From Planctomycetota bacterium (GTDB lineage Bacteria > Planctomycetota > Planctomycetia > Pirellulales > Pirellulaceae), in the NCBI GenBank assembly GCA_963205385.1, contig CAUJKE010000206.1, positions 43,659-107,658 of the forward strand: 64,000 nt of DNA, read 5' to 3'. Both the position numbers and the translations under genes were made by a program. Under the pieces are notes generated by a model. The model did no database searches. It saw only the letters and a list, made by a program, of their open reading frames with translations, and had not been told where the DNA came from. Shown piece after piece: positions 28,425 through 37,376 of this stretch (positions are counted from its first letter, which is position 1; each line of letters opens with the position of its first letter).

Positions 28425-28745
28425 CTACTTCTCGGCGTTCCCGCCAAAACGGGACTCAATGCACGACATGATGCTGGCGAGATGCGGTTCAGCGACGGAA
28501 TAATACACGAAGCGTCCATCCTTCCCCGACGTCAGGAATCCGCACCGCTGCATCAACCGCAGATGCTCCGAAGCCATGTGACTGGGAATCTCGCAAGCTT
28601 CCGCCAACTCGCCGACGGAATACCGGCCTCCCAAAAGCATCTGCACCATCCGCAGACGATGCGGGTGGGCAAGCGTTCGCAAGCACTCCGCCGCCTGGCC
28701 GAGCGCCTCGAGACTGGTCAATTGAGCTTTCACGTTCCGAACCAT
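28425..28745 (-). CDS. ArsR/SmtB-family regulator, probable persulfide/sulfide sensor
   Basis: The 106-residue winged-helix repressor has LAHPHRLRMVQMLLGGRYSV then GELAEACEIPSHMASEHLRL and the wing KDGRFVYYSVAEP. It lacks the ArsR metal motif CVC. Cysteines occur at 21, 51, 68 and 95; C51 and C95 could form a redox switch, although the positions differ from those of BigR/SqrR. Regulation of the downstream persulfide genes is inferred from operon order. A near-consensus promoter with internal TGTCG repeats lies just upstream. GAGGAGG precedes the ATG by 6 bp. Confidence 0.88.
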   Translation of the reverse strand: MVRNVKAQLTSLEALGQAAECLRTLAHPHRLRMVQMLLGGRYSVGELAEACEIPSHMASEHLRLMQRCGFLTSGKDGRFVYYSVAEPHLASIMSCIESRFGGNAEK

Positions 28746-28765
28746 AAGCGCCTCCTCATACTGCT

Positions 28766-28793
28766 ATTATATCGACAGATAGCGACATGTCAA
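28766..28793 (-). promoter_or_regulatory. Near-consensus promoter of the persulfide operon with direct repeat
   Basis: On the minus strand TTGACA (28788-28793), 16 bp, then a perfect TATAAT (28766-28771). The spacer holds a direct repeat TGTCGCTATC / TGTCGATATA. A similar CGACATA word recurs in the gap 28358-28424 before the rhodanese gene. This is the likely site of autoregulation by the ArsR protein. Confidence 0.72.
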
Positions 28794-28920
28794 CCAGCCG
28801 GATTTCCAGAAACCGTTCCCGGCGCTTAAACGCCGGCCTAATACCCACGTGACGGCGGGAAAGGACCGTGAACGGCCCTGAATGCCGGTGTTTTTGACCG
28901 CGCACGCTACCGCGCGCGAC

Positions 28921-28958
28921 CCCCACCAATAACGGCGATTATTAGCCCCTCCGCGCAA
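28921..28958. repeat. 38-bp direct repeat, copy 1
   Basis: ccccaccaataacggcgatt... matches 29048-29085 at 36 of 38 positions. Confidence 0.75.
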
Positions 28959-28986
28959 TCGCGGCCACCACCACCTCCCCTCCGCG

Positions 28987-29013
28987 ACCCCATCGGGCTC
29001 GTCCCGATGGTGA
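28987..29013. repeat. Dispersed palindrome, copy 2
   Basis: Perfect 8-bp stem CCATCGGG-ctcgt-CCCGATGG. It is aligned with copy 1 at 20341, with one compensated stem pair. Confidence 0.6.
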
Positions 29014-29047
29014 GCGAGTTCCCCCAGCTACGTCTGGCGCAACAGCC

Positions 29048-29085
29048 CCCCACCAATGACGGCGATTATTAGCCCCGCCGCGCAA
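29048..29085. repeat. 38-bp direct repeat, copy 2
   Basis: ccccaccaatgacggcgatt... differs from copy 1 (28921) by two substitutions. The copies flank the palindrome at 28987. Confidence 0.75.
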
Positions 29086-29660
29086 GCATCGCGAAAGCGA
29101 TTCCCCCCAGCGGGCGTTTACGCTCCTTCGCGCTGAGCATATGACGGGTGGTTATGGTACAACCCGATGGCGGTGCAACTGATCGCACACCCCGCTAATG
29201 GTGCATTGCCGTTAATAACGATTCCGGCGACCGTAGGGCGCAAATGCCGCAAGTCTATTTCTGGACGTTGTTTAGGCCGTTTCGCACTTGCGCAAACGCA
29301 CTAATAATCGTCCTCAGAAGGGTGGATTCTGGCGGGAGGCAGCGCGCGGCCCGTGGGTGGCGCGCGCGGGATTGACCACCTAGAAATCACGATATTTCGA
29401 CCATAAATAGTAAACAACTCTTGGCTACATGAAACCGAAACGATATACTTCCGTGCAGTGACAGCGGGAGAACCAATTTGCAATCGCAGGCAATTTGGCG
29501 GCGGCCTGCTATCGAAGTCTTCAAGACATTAGCCCTCGGGCGCAAAATAGCGATTGTGGCGATTGTGTCGCGCACCTTGGCCAGCTTTGCGATTCGCAGT
29601 GGTTGCCTACTCTCTGAAACCGTGAGTCAGCGGCTAAGGTATCAGTAGGAGCCGATTGAC

Positions 29661-30530
29661 ATGCAAATTGTGATTACCGCCGTGGGGCCTGATAACGTCC
29701 GCCTGGCCGACCCGATCATTCACTATGTGACGTCGCAGGGGGCGAATATCAATGAGATTCAGATGTACAACCATGACGCTGAGGCTCTCTTCGCCATGTT
29801 GCTGCGGATCGAGCTTCCCGCGGAGCAATTCGAGGAAATCCGCCACGCGTGCAGCGAGATTGGCAAGCTGAAGAATCTCGGTGTGCGGGTCTGGTCTCCC
29901 GAATTGCGGGCGGCGCGGCCCCGTTTGGCGATTTGCGTCACTTTTCGCCCGGAACCGCCGCTGGCGCTGTTGCGGGCTGTTCGCGATGGCCACGTTAAAG
30001 GGGAAGCCGCGGTGATGATTGGCAATCGCACGGCATGCCGGGGCATTGCCGAGCAGTTCCATGTGCCGTGGGAGTATGTCGGGAACAAAGATGGGAGCGC
30101 CGACGACGAGCGCCTGATCGCCATTTGCGACGAGTACGAGGTCGATTACGTGATTCTGGCCCGCTACATGCGTGTGCTCCCGGCCGCGAGTTGCTGGAAA
30201 TATGCCGGCGGGCGGATTATTAACCTGCACCACGGATTGCTGCCGAGTTTCCCCGGCATTCGGCCGTACCACGACGCACACTGCGCGCGGATGCTGACCT
30301 ACGGCGCGACTTGCCACTTCATCGTGCCGGAACTCGACGCCGGCAACCAGATTATCAATCAGTCCACATTTATGGTTCCGCCGGGAAGCAAGATCGACGA
30401 CATCATTCGCCTTGGCCAGGAAGACAATGAGCCCCGCTGTCTGGTGGAAGGTGTTCGCCGTGTGACCAGTGGCGAGGTGCAACTACATTTTCATCGCGTC
30501 ATTGCAAAAAATGGGGCGGCAAACCGATAG
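29661..30530 (+). CDS. purU: Formyltetrahydrofolate deformylase
   Basis: The 289-residue protein has an N-terminal ACT-like domain (about 1-80, VGPDNVRLADPIIHYVTSQG) and a formyltransferase-fold hydrolase domain with the catalytic triad N188, H190 and D226 (IINLHHGLLPSFPG, HFIVPELDAGNQI). It hydrolyses 10-formyl-THF to THF and formate, balancing one-carbon pools and feeding purine synthesis. TAGGAG lies 9 bp upstream of the ATG. It stands alone. A good terminator lies about 190 bp downstream. Confidence 0.93.
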   Translation: MQIVITAVGPDNVRLADPIIHYVTSQGANINEIQMYNHDAEALFAMLLRIELPAEQFEEIRHACSEIGKLKNLGVRVWSPELRAARPRLAICVTFRPEPPLALLRAVRDGHVKGEAAVMIGNRTACRGIAEQFHVPWEYVGNKDGSADDERLIAICDEYEVDYVILARYMRVLPAASCWKYAGGRIINLHHGLLPSFPGIRPYHDAHCARMLTYGATCHFIVPELDAGNQIINQSTFMVPPGSKIDDIIRLGQEDNEPRCLVEGVRRVTSGEVQLHFHRVIAKNGAANR

Positions 30531-30717
30531 CGTAAACTGCGCGAGTGTGGGATATTCTCCTTGCGTGACTTATCCAAGTTAGAAAACTCAGGATCCTGGG
30601 TGACTCGAATCGAGCGCAGCGGCCCTCACAACGGCGCGCCGCGAGGACTCACCGTACGAACAGAAATATCAAACAGAAATATCGAAAAGATGGCTGGCCT
30701 CTGGCTGGTCGTTGCGT

Positions 30718-30759
30718 CCTCCGCGGATCACTGCCCCGATCTGCGGAGGCGTTTTTATT
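30718..30759 (+). terminator. Intrinsic terminator downstream of purU
   Basis: CCTCCGCGGATC (30718-30729) pairs with GATCTGCGGAGG (30738-30749) with one mismatch around an 8-nt loop, followed by CGTTTTTATT. The leading 187 bp after purU hold only two copies of ACAGAAATATC (30660 and 30673). This leaves room for a short untranslated RNA or a long 3' UTR. Confidence 0.8.
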
Positions 30760-30823
30760 GATAGCCGGAAGCAAAAGCATTTTCCGCCGCGCGCCGTCTT
30801 CGCACAGCGCCGCGGCGCTTACA

Positions 30824-32911
30824 TCACTCGCTGGGTTCGTCTCCCCAGATGCTCGCCCACAGCGCGGCTTCGTCGCCGCGCGGGGCGGCCGCTGACGGCA
30901 CGGTCGCGGCGGGCTCGAGAGACCGCGTCGTCATCCACCATAAGGCCACCGCGTGAGAATATTCGGCGGCGGACGTATCGGCGGCGGGAACTGGGGCGAA
31001 GGGGGTGAGATTGGTCGCAACTGGATCAGGCGCTGCGAGCAACATCGGGCCAAAGAACTCTCCTTCGCCTGAGTTCCCTCCCAGCCCCGCGTTCAGTTCG
31101 TTGACGACAATCTGCGCATCGGCGCCGGTAAGAATGTTGTTGCAGTCCACATCCCAAAACGGAGGCGGCGATTGGCCGGGAATTGGCGGATTCGGCAAAT
31201 TGCCGACCCCGCGCGCATTGATGTAATTCGAGACAATCACGGCATCCGTCGCGGTCAAGATAGAGTCGAAGTCGACGTCCGTGTTGCGGAATGGATTCTG
31301 CCAGGGACACCCGTTGGTCACGACGGAAAGCTTCGTCTGATCGACGGCTTCTTGCGACGTGTTATCGACGACGCGCACAGTAACATTGTAAACGCCGAGC
31401 GCTTGATAGGTATGCGACGCATTGATCGGGCCTCCGCCTGAACCGGCCGGCAAGTTGACAGGCGTTACGTTTCCGTCGCCCCAATCGACCGTCGCCGTGA
31501 GCAGATTATGATTGCCTGCGAAGGAAAACCTGGCGCCAGCGAGCGCGACCGCGTTGCCAAAGATCGCGGCGTTTTGTTGTCCGGCGTCCACGAGCAGGCT
31601 AACGGTGAAATTGCTAGTCGAGGCTGGGTTGCCGTTGCCGGCGAGGTCGAACACTTGCCCCGCGACCCCTTGCACAGCGATAGTGCCGCCGGGGAGCGTG
31701 TCTCCATCGGTGTTATAGAAATAACGGACAAGCCCATTGCCGAGCAACACGACGCGATCAACGGTTACGCCGGTGACGAGCACATCCTCGACGCCAAACG
31801 TTGCGCTGTTGATGCCGGCGATGTCGTTCCATTGAACATCGACATAACCCAAGTCGCTCGCGACCGTGGAACCAGGCGCGGGGCTGACTAATGTCAAACC
31901 CGGCCCGAGTTGATCGAGCGTCACGCTGAGCGGTTGCACGGTGGTTGCGGGAAGCGTTCCCGCCTGCACGCGCAAGGTGTTTTCGCCAGGTGTGAGCGGG
32001 ACATTGCTGAAGGTGAACGCCCCGGTGGTGTCGGCAGTTACCTGGCCATCATCAAAACCGTCGCCGTCGACGTCGAGCGTCACGGTGGCCAATGCATCGG
32101 TCGTACCCTGAATGGTCACAGCGCTGAAATTGGTGATGCCATCACCCACCGTTCCCGAATCGGTATTCGCCGCCAACGACACGGCCAGCGGTGGGGCGTC
32201 GAAACCGAGGATGATCTGGTTGTCGATCACCACCTCGCTCTCCACATCGCCTGAACCGAGCAGGTCGAAGTACAGCGTCGCCTCCGTCCCTTCCACCACA
32301 CCGGTCAAATCGACGGTGACCACCACGGGAAAGTTCAGCGGAGGCGATTGGCCCGAGGTCGCCGCGCCGGTGACGGACGTGGTCGAACCGAAGAACAGTT
32401 CGCCGCTAGCTTGCAGATTCAAGAACGCATCTGTGTTGGACAAACCGGCCGCGACAGGCACGAGCGACTGCAGAGTGTGGGCGTCGAGCAGCGCGGCCTC
32501 GAACGCGTCCGGCGGAGTTTCTGGCGTGGCCGTCAAGGTGACGCTATGGATCGTAAACCGCAAGGCGGACGCATTCGCGGGAATCAGAAAGGTTTGCGAG
32601 AAGCCTGAAAACGTCGCCGTACCTGATTCGACGAGCACGCCACGGCCGTTTTGGACCACCGCATCCCCAGACAGGTTCCAGCCAAAATTCATGTCGCCGG
32701 GATCGGAAATCTCGAACCGGCCGTTGGTCGTTCCAATCGACGGCCCTTCCCCTTCCGGCCCCGGCAGCGACGGCAGTGGATCCGCAAAGTCCGCGGGAAC
32801 AAATAGACCACCGCCGTCCAAGACACGGCGTGCTTCTAACAACTCAAAACCGCAGAATCGGAATCTTCTGCGGGAACGCGGGACCGTGGGCGAACGCGAA
32901 GGGATGGCCAT
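30824..32911 (-). CDS. Extracellular LEPR-XLL-like / PKD / dockerin protein
   Basis: The 695-residue protein has the N-terminal motif FELLEARRVLDGG, a variant of the planctomycete LEPR-XLL sorting signature. It then has beta-rich Ig-like or cadherin-like repeats (about 200-420), a PKD-like domain (LTATVDWGDGNVTPVNLPAG, about 480-545) and a dockerin-type pair with Asp loops (NTDVDFDSILTATDAVIVSN, WDVDCNNILTGADAQIVVNE). It is probably secreted to the surface as an adhesin or structural protein. No enzyme domain is seen. The ribosome site is weak. Confidence 0.85.
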   Translation of the reverse strand: MAIPSRSPTVPRSRRRFRFCGFELLEARRVLDGGGLFVPADFADPLPSLPGPEGEGPSIGTTNGRFEISDPGDMNFGWNLSGDAVVQNGRGVLVESGTATFSGFSQTFLIPANASALRFTIHSVTLTATPETPPDAFEAALLDAHTLQSLVPVAAGLSNTDAFLNLQASGELFFGSTTSVTGAATSGQSPPLNFPVVVTVDLTGVVEGTEATLYFDLLGSGDVESEVVIDNQIILGFDAPPLAVSLAANTDSGTVGDGITNFSAVTIQGTTDALATVTLDVDGDGFDDGQVTADTTGAFTFSNVPLTPGENTLRVQAGTLPATTVQPLSVTLDQLGPGLTLVSPAPGSTVASDLGYVDVQWNDIAGINSATFGVEDVLVTGVTVDRVVLLGNGLVRYFYNTDGDTLPGGTIAVQGVAGQVFDLAGNGNPASTSNFTVSLLVDAGQQNAAIFGNAVALAGARFSFAGNHNLLTATVDWGDGNVTPVNLPAGSGGGPINASHTYQALGVYNVTVRVVDNTSQEAVDQTKLSVVTNGCPWQNPFRNTDVDFDSILTATDAVIVSNYINARGVGNLPNPPIPGQSPPPFWDVDCNNILTGADAQIVVNELNAGLGGNSGEGEFFGPMLLAAPDPVATNLTPFAPVPAADTSAAEYSHAVALWWMTTRSLEPAATVPSAAAPRGDEAALWASIWGDEPSE

Positions 32912-33343
32912 TGCTGAATCTCGTTACGCCGCGCGCTGAAGCAAATCATGGGAAAATAACATTTGGATTCTAATCAGTTACCCGGTAGTGTCAACAAAAT
33001 GGTGGGGTGCGGAGCCTGGTTGAGTCGTCAGTTCTTCGCCGAGGTTCGCCTGGCGTTGTTGGCTGCGAGTGATCGCTTGTTCAGCGACAAGGGTCCGAGA
33101 CTTCCGCTGCCCCATCTGGCGATTGGGTTTGAGGCGTTTGTGGAACCTCGCGATGTCCGTCGCGACGGAAACGGCTTCCAAAGATGCCGAAGATGCCGCT
33201 TCTCCGGCCTGCCGGGCGAAAGCGGGCGGGAGAAATCCGTGCCGGGTCTTTCCCTGTCCGCTATGATTGAAGATAGCGCCCAGGAGGGGCGCACGCGCCA
33301 GGTCGCTCGGTGTAAACGCAACCCATCACGGGGATTTTCGATC
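32912..33343. other. 432-bp divergent intergenic region
   Basis: It separates the dockerin gene from the CHAT-like gene. The track ORF 32963-36346 extends through it, but the first 127 codons have no signal peptide and unlike composition, and a good signal peptide starts at 33344. No promoter stands out. Confidence 0.4.
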
Positions 33344-36300
33344 ATGTTACGACAATTGCCACGCGGTGGCCTCTGGCGTTTTTGCGCATTCTTGCTGACC
33401 TGTTCGTCCGCGCTGGTGCTGGTATCGCTGGGTGCGAGGCGTTGCGATGCGCAACTCAACCCGCAAAGCCGCGCGGTGCCGCGCGCGGATTACTTCCTCT
33501 CGTTCGCGGCGTATTACGACGGCGACTTCATTGCCGCGCGGAAGAACTTTCAAAGCGCCGCCAAGGGAGGAATTCGCAGCACGGAAGGGCGGTGGGTCGA
33601 TTCGATCTGCTACCACACCATGATCGGCGAATCGTATTATCAACTGGGCCAGCGGGAGTTGGCGCTCGAACAATACACCAATGCGTTGCGGCTCTTTTCT
33701 TCCCAGAAGAACTGGCTGCTGCGCGTCGACTTTCCCGACTCGATCGACGCGGCGAGCGTGCCTGCCATGGGCAACATCACCTGGGGTCGGTCCACGCGGA
33801 AGACGATCATTGGCCGCTTCCCGGATACGATGCTCAGCGCTCAAGGGCGAATGGATAACGATCAGGTGATTCGCCAAGGAGGCGTGATTGCGCCGCCGCA
33901 GTATTACCCGCTGCGCGTGAACGAGATCGTGCGTTGCACCGCGCTGGCGATTGCTCGACGTAATGAAATCATGGGACCGGTATGCGAGCATGATCCGTTC
34001 ACGATGGAACTCGTGAACACGCTGGCGAGTCGCCCCGCGCCGCCGAACCATTGGTCGCAAGCGTGGATCAGCGTGCAACTCGGCATGGCCTTGGCTTCGG
34101 CTGGGAAGAAGGCGGAAGCGGCGGCCGAGTTGACCAAAGGGCTGCAAGTGGGGGCGACCTTCGATCACCCGCTCACGCCGCTCGCCTTGCTGGAGCTCGG
34201 CAAGCTCGCGTTTAGTGAGGAGAAATACGACGCGGCCGCGGTGTACTTTTATGAAGCCACGTTTCCCGCGGTTGCGTTCGAACAGTACGACGTGCTGGAA
34301 GAGGCCTTTCGCTGGGGTGAGTTGACGCATGTCGTGAGCAACAAGCCTGGCGTATACGCGCCGCTCGTGCCGGCGCAGCAGTGGGCGCGAACCAAAGGCC
34401 CCAAGACGTTGCAGGCGTCGCTGTTCATTTTGGCGGCGGAGAATCTATCCAATCTTGGCAAAGTGGCCGAGGCGGGCGCGATGCTGGAACAAGCGGCGAA
34501 AGCGCTGAACCGGCGGGATATGCAAGGGGGGCAGATCGGCGCGCGCTTCAATTATGAAACGGCACGGGTCGCGTTTTCGCAAAACAAACTCGCGGCCGGC
34601 AATACGGCGCTTGCGGCCTGCATGGCGTTTCAGCAGGGAGGCTCGCGGCGACTGTATCAAATTAGCGTAGCCGATAACCTTTATGTCAGCGGCCAGATTC
34701 GGGTCGATCGGATTGCCGAATTGCTCTACGACGACGTGCTCCGCGAACCGACCGCCGCCGATTGGCTGATCGACCCGATGGAGACCATGGCGGTTGTCAC
34801 GACGCCGCACGTGGGGCCGATGGAGCATTGGTTCGAAGCGGCCGTCAAACGCAAGCAAGTCGATAAAGCGGCCGAGATCGCCGACCGGATTCGCCGCCAT
34901 CGCTTCTACAGCACGACGCCGATGGGCGGACGCATCCTCGCGTTGCGGTGGATTCTGGAAGCGCCGGAAGCGGTGCTGTCGGATGCCGCCAAGCTGCAGC
35001 GCGCGGACTTGCTGGCGAAGTATCCACGGCTCAACGCGTTAAGCAAGGAAGCCGCTGCGATCAAGGCGAGCTTGGAAGCCTTGCCGCGTGTGCCGGCCGA
35101 TGCGAACGCCGCTAAAACGCAAAGCGAACTCTTTGGGAAACTGGCGACGGTGAGCACCGCGCAAGAGTTGCTCTTGAGCGACGTCGCACTGCGGCGCGAA
35201 GCGTCGGAGTTTGTGTTTCCGCAACTGATCGAGATCAAGGACTTGCAACAACGTCTGAAGCCCGGTCAGGCGATCCTGGCGTACTTCACGACCGCCCGCT
35301 ATGTCGTCGGCTTCGCGATCACCAACGAATCGTGCAAGATGTGGCAAATCACGCCGGCCGATACGATCCAGGTGAAGCAAGATCTCGCGGCGCTCTTCAA
35401 AGCCTGGGGACATCACGACAAGAACGGCATCGTCTCAGGCGGAGATCTCGCCAAGGACGACTGGAAACCGGTGGCCAATCAACTGCTATCCACGCTCACC
35501 AACGGCGCCAAAGCGGAGCATTTCGACAGCCTGCAGGAACTGATCATCGTGCCGGATGGTTTGGTGTGGTACATCCCGTTTGAAGCATTGCAGGTGAACC
35601 GCGACGGGGAGTTCTCACCGCTCCTCTCGAAGTTGAAAGTGCGTTACGCCCCAACGCTTGGCCTGGCGCTGCCGGACGGCCGCACCATGCCGCGCGACGC
35701 GCGGACCGCAATTGTCGCCGGCAAAATGTATCCCAAGGAGGACGAAGCCACGGCGACCGAGGAAGCGAACGAGCTCTCCAAGGTGGTGCCGGGTTCGTTT
35801 GTCGTGCCGAAAGATCCGACCGCGCCGGGGAGCCTGTTCGCGTCCATCATCGACCGCCTCGTCGTGCTCGATGATGTGGAAGACGCGGAGCGCGGGCCAT
35901 ACGAATGGGCCCCTTTCCGCCGTGATAAGGACAAGCCGGCGGGAGCGCTGTCCAATTGGGCGCTGCTCCCTTGGGCGGGACCGCAACAAGTGGTGATCCC
36001 CGGCTTTCACACGCCGGTCGAATTTGGGCTGAAGCGCGGCGGCAGCGGGGATGAGGTGTTTCTCTCGGTGATGGGGCTGATGGCGAGCGGCTCGCGAACG
36101 GTCATGCTCAGTCGCTGGCGCACCGGCGGCCAAACCAGTTACGACCTGATCCGCGAGTTCGTGCAAGAGTTGCCCCACACGTCGCCTGCGAGCGCCTGGC
36201 AGCGGAGCGTGCAACTCGTCACCGCGACGCCGCTCGATACCGGGCGTGAGCCACGATTGCGGGCCACGGCCGAAGATGGCGTGAAAGCCAATCATCCGTT

Positions 36301-36346
36301 CTTCTGGGCCGGCTACCTGTTGGTGGATACCGGTGGAGAGGATTAG
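33344..36346 (+). CDS. Exported TPR protein with degenerate CHAT-like domain
   Basis: I start at MLRQLPRGGLWRFCAFLLTC (signal peptide) to give 1000 residues. The N-terminal half has TPR-like repeats (YYDGDFIAARKNFQSAAKGG, QLGQRELALEQYTNAL, AEAAAELTKGLQVGA). The C-terminal 350 residues follow the CHAT fold: LQELIIVPDGLVWYIPFEAL, VRYAPTLGLAL, SRTVMLSRWRTGGQTSYDLI and a HPFFWAGYLLV end. The CHAT His/Cys dyad (ATHG and SACETG) is absent: the expected region reads VIPGFHTPVEF and no Cys is present. So it is probably a non-catalytic scaffold. It is convergent with tonB, whose stop lies 23 bp away. Confidence 0.82.
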   Translation: MLRQLPRGGLWRFCAFLLTCSSALVLVSLGARRCDAQLNPQSRAVPRADYFLSFAAYYDGDFIAARKNFQSAAKGGIRSTEGRWVDSICYHTMIGESYYQLGQRELALEQYTNALRLFSSQKNWLLRVDFPDSIDAASVPAMGNITWGRSTRKTIIGRFPDTMLSAQGRMDNDQVIRQGGVIAPPQYYPLRVNEIVRCTALAIARRNEIMGPVCEHDPFTMELVNTLASRPAPPNHWSQAWISVQLGMALASAGKKAEAAAELTKGLQVGATFDHPLTPLALLELGKLAFSEEKYDAAAVYFYEATFPAVAFEQYDVLEEAFRWGELTHVVSNKPGVYAPLVPAQQWARTKGPKTLQASLFILAAENLSNLGKVAEAGAMLEQAAKALNRRDMQGGQIGARFNYETARVAFSQNKLAAGNTALAACMAFQQGGSRRLYQISVADNLYVSGQIRVDRIAELLYDDVLREPTAADWLIDPMETMAVVTTPHVGPMEHWFEAAVKRKQVDKAAEIADRIRRHRFYSTTPMGGRILALRWILEAPEAVLSDAAKLQRADLLAKYPRLNALSKEAAAIKASLEALPRVPADANAAKTQSELFGKLATVSTAQELLLSDVALRREASEFVFPQLIEIKDLQQRLKPGQAILAYFTTARYVVGFAITNESCKMWQITPADTIQVKQDLAALFKAWGHHDKNGIVSGGDLAKDDWKPVANQLLSTLTNGAKAEHFDSLQELIIVPDGLVWYIPFEALQVNRDGEFSPLLSKLKVRYAPTLGLALPDGRTMPRDARTAIVAGKMYPKEDEATATEEANELSKVVPGSFVVPKDPTAPGSLFASIIDRLVVLDDVEDAERGPYEWAPFRRDKDKPAGALSNWALLPWAGPQQVVIPGFHTPVEFGLKRGGSGDEVFLSVMGLMASGSRTVMLSRWRTGGQTSYDLIREFVQELPHTSPASAWQRSVQLVTATPLDTGREPRLRATAEDGVKANHPFFWAGYLLVDTGGED

Positions 36347-36369
36347 CGTTTGTTCAACTTAGCGCGCCA

Positions 36370-37158
36370 CTACAACCGAAACCGGACCGGCAACTGCTCT
36401 TCACTGGCCACCGGCTGGCCATCTTGTAGCGCTGGTTCGCCGCGCCAGATGCGGACGGCGGCGGCGGCTTCGGCGTCGAGCACCGGATGCCCGCTGCTGC
36501 GCAGCACGGCGACATCGGTGACGCGCCCCTGGGCGTCGATGGACAGCTTGAGGAGCACGGTTCCTTCCCAACGGTTCTGCTTGGCGATGTCAGGATAACG
36601 AGGAGGACGATTGTTGTGCAGCTTAGCCGGCGTGTGGCTGTCGACGCCAGCGACTTGCGGTGGAACGCTCGCGGCGGCCGCACGCGGCTGAACCTCGCGC
36701 GGCGTGCGCGGGAGCGTCGCCTCTGTCCGCGCGGTTGCACTCGACGGCGGCGCGCTCGCGGCCTGCGCATCGCGCTGGGCCTGGGGCAACTTGGGCAAGG
36801 GAATCTCAACGACCTCGCGCGGCCGCGCGGTGGTCGCAGGTTCCTGGTCGAGCTCGGCGGTCGTTTTATCGATGTACGTGCGGTGCTCGAACTGAACCTC
36901 GTGCGGCGTGACCAACATCGGCGACTCGACCGGCGGCAGGTCCGGCAGCGGCGGCAACTCCAGCGCAGGCTGCGCGAAGCTCAAACTCACCACCACTTGC
37001 TGCCCGGCGAATGGGGAGCGGCGGACTTCCAACACCTGCCGCGCCGCAGGCAGCAGCGTGAAGCCAAGCGCCGTGAGCGCCACCACGTGCACCCCCAGCG
37101 AGACAAGCAGCGCATGTCGTAGCGGGGGAGCCAGGGTTGTCACGGATCGCAGCAGCAT
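36370..37158 (-). CDS. TonB-family energy transducer
   Basis: The 262-residue protein (from the ATG MLLRSVTTLAPPLRHALLVS; the track uses a TTG two codons earlier) has one N-terminal TM helix (about 14-36), a long Pro/Ala/Arg linker and a C-terminal TonB domain (NRPPRYPDIAKQNRWEGTVL ... TDVAVLRSSGHPVLDAEAAA). It should couple the proton gradient, with ExbB/ExbD, to outer-membrane transport. ExbB/ExbD and a receptor are not adjacent. It is divergent from rraB across 218 bp. Confidence 0.9.
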   Translation of the reverse strand: MLLRSVTTLAPPLRHALLVSLGVHVVALTALGFTLLPAARQVLEVRRSPFAGQQVVVSLSFAQPALELPPLPDLPPVESPMLVTPHEVQFEHRTYIDKTTAELDQEPATTARPREVVEIPLPKLPQAQRDAQAASAPPSSATARTEATLPRTPREVQPRAAAASVPPQVAGVDSHTPAKLHNNRPPRYPDIAKQNRWEGTVLLKLSIDAQGRVTDVAVLRSSGHPVLDAEAAAAVRIWRGEPALQDGQPVASEEQLPVRFRL

Positions 37159-37376
37159 ACTCAAAATCGCAGGCCAAAGGGCGAGTTAGTTGGGGTTATC
37201 GGCCCAGTCGAAGGGAAACCTTCATTGTGACGTTAAATCCGGCCAGAGGCAAGGCAAGACGAGCCTCCAAATGGCGATTGATCGCACCCCAATGGCGGAC
37301 GACGAAAGACAAGCCCAAGGCCATCGCTTATATTGATTCGCCTTGGCTATTCCGTATGTCTTTTCAGGAGAAACCC

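Larger units (their letters stand above)
28794..29660. other. About 870-bp intergenic region with repeats
   Basis: No ORF with credible codon use or ribosome site is seen; the track ORFs of 60-63 residues appear spurious. The region holds a dispersed palindrome (28987-29013) and a 38-bp direct repeat (28921 and 29048), and becomes AT-rich between 29380 and 29460. No tRNA or known ncRNA motif was found. Confidence 0.5.

Noticed and set aside
30590-30625. tRNA-like TTCGAGTC word on the minus strand
   Set aside because: The T-stem closing pair does not form, and no cloverleaf can be drawn around it.
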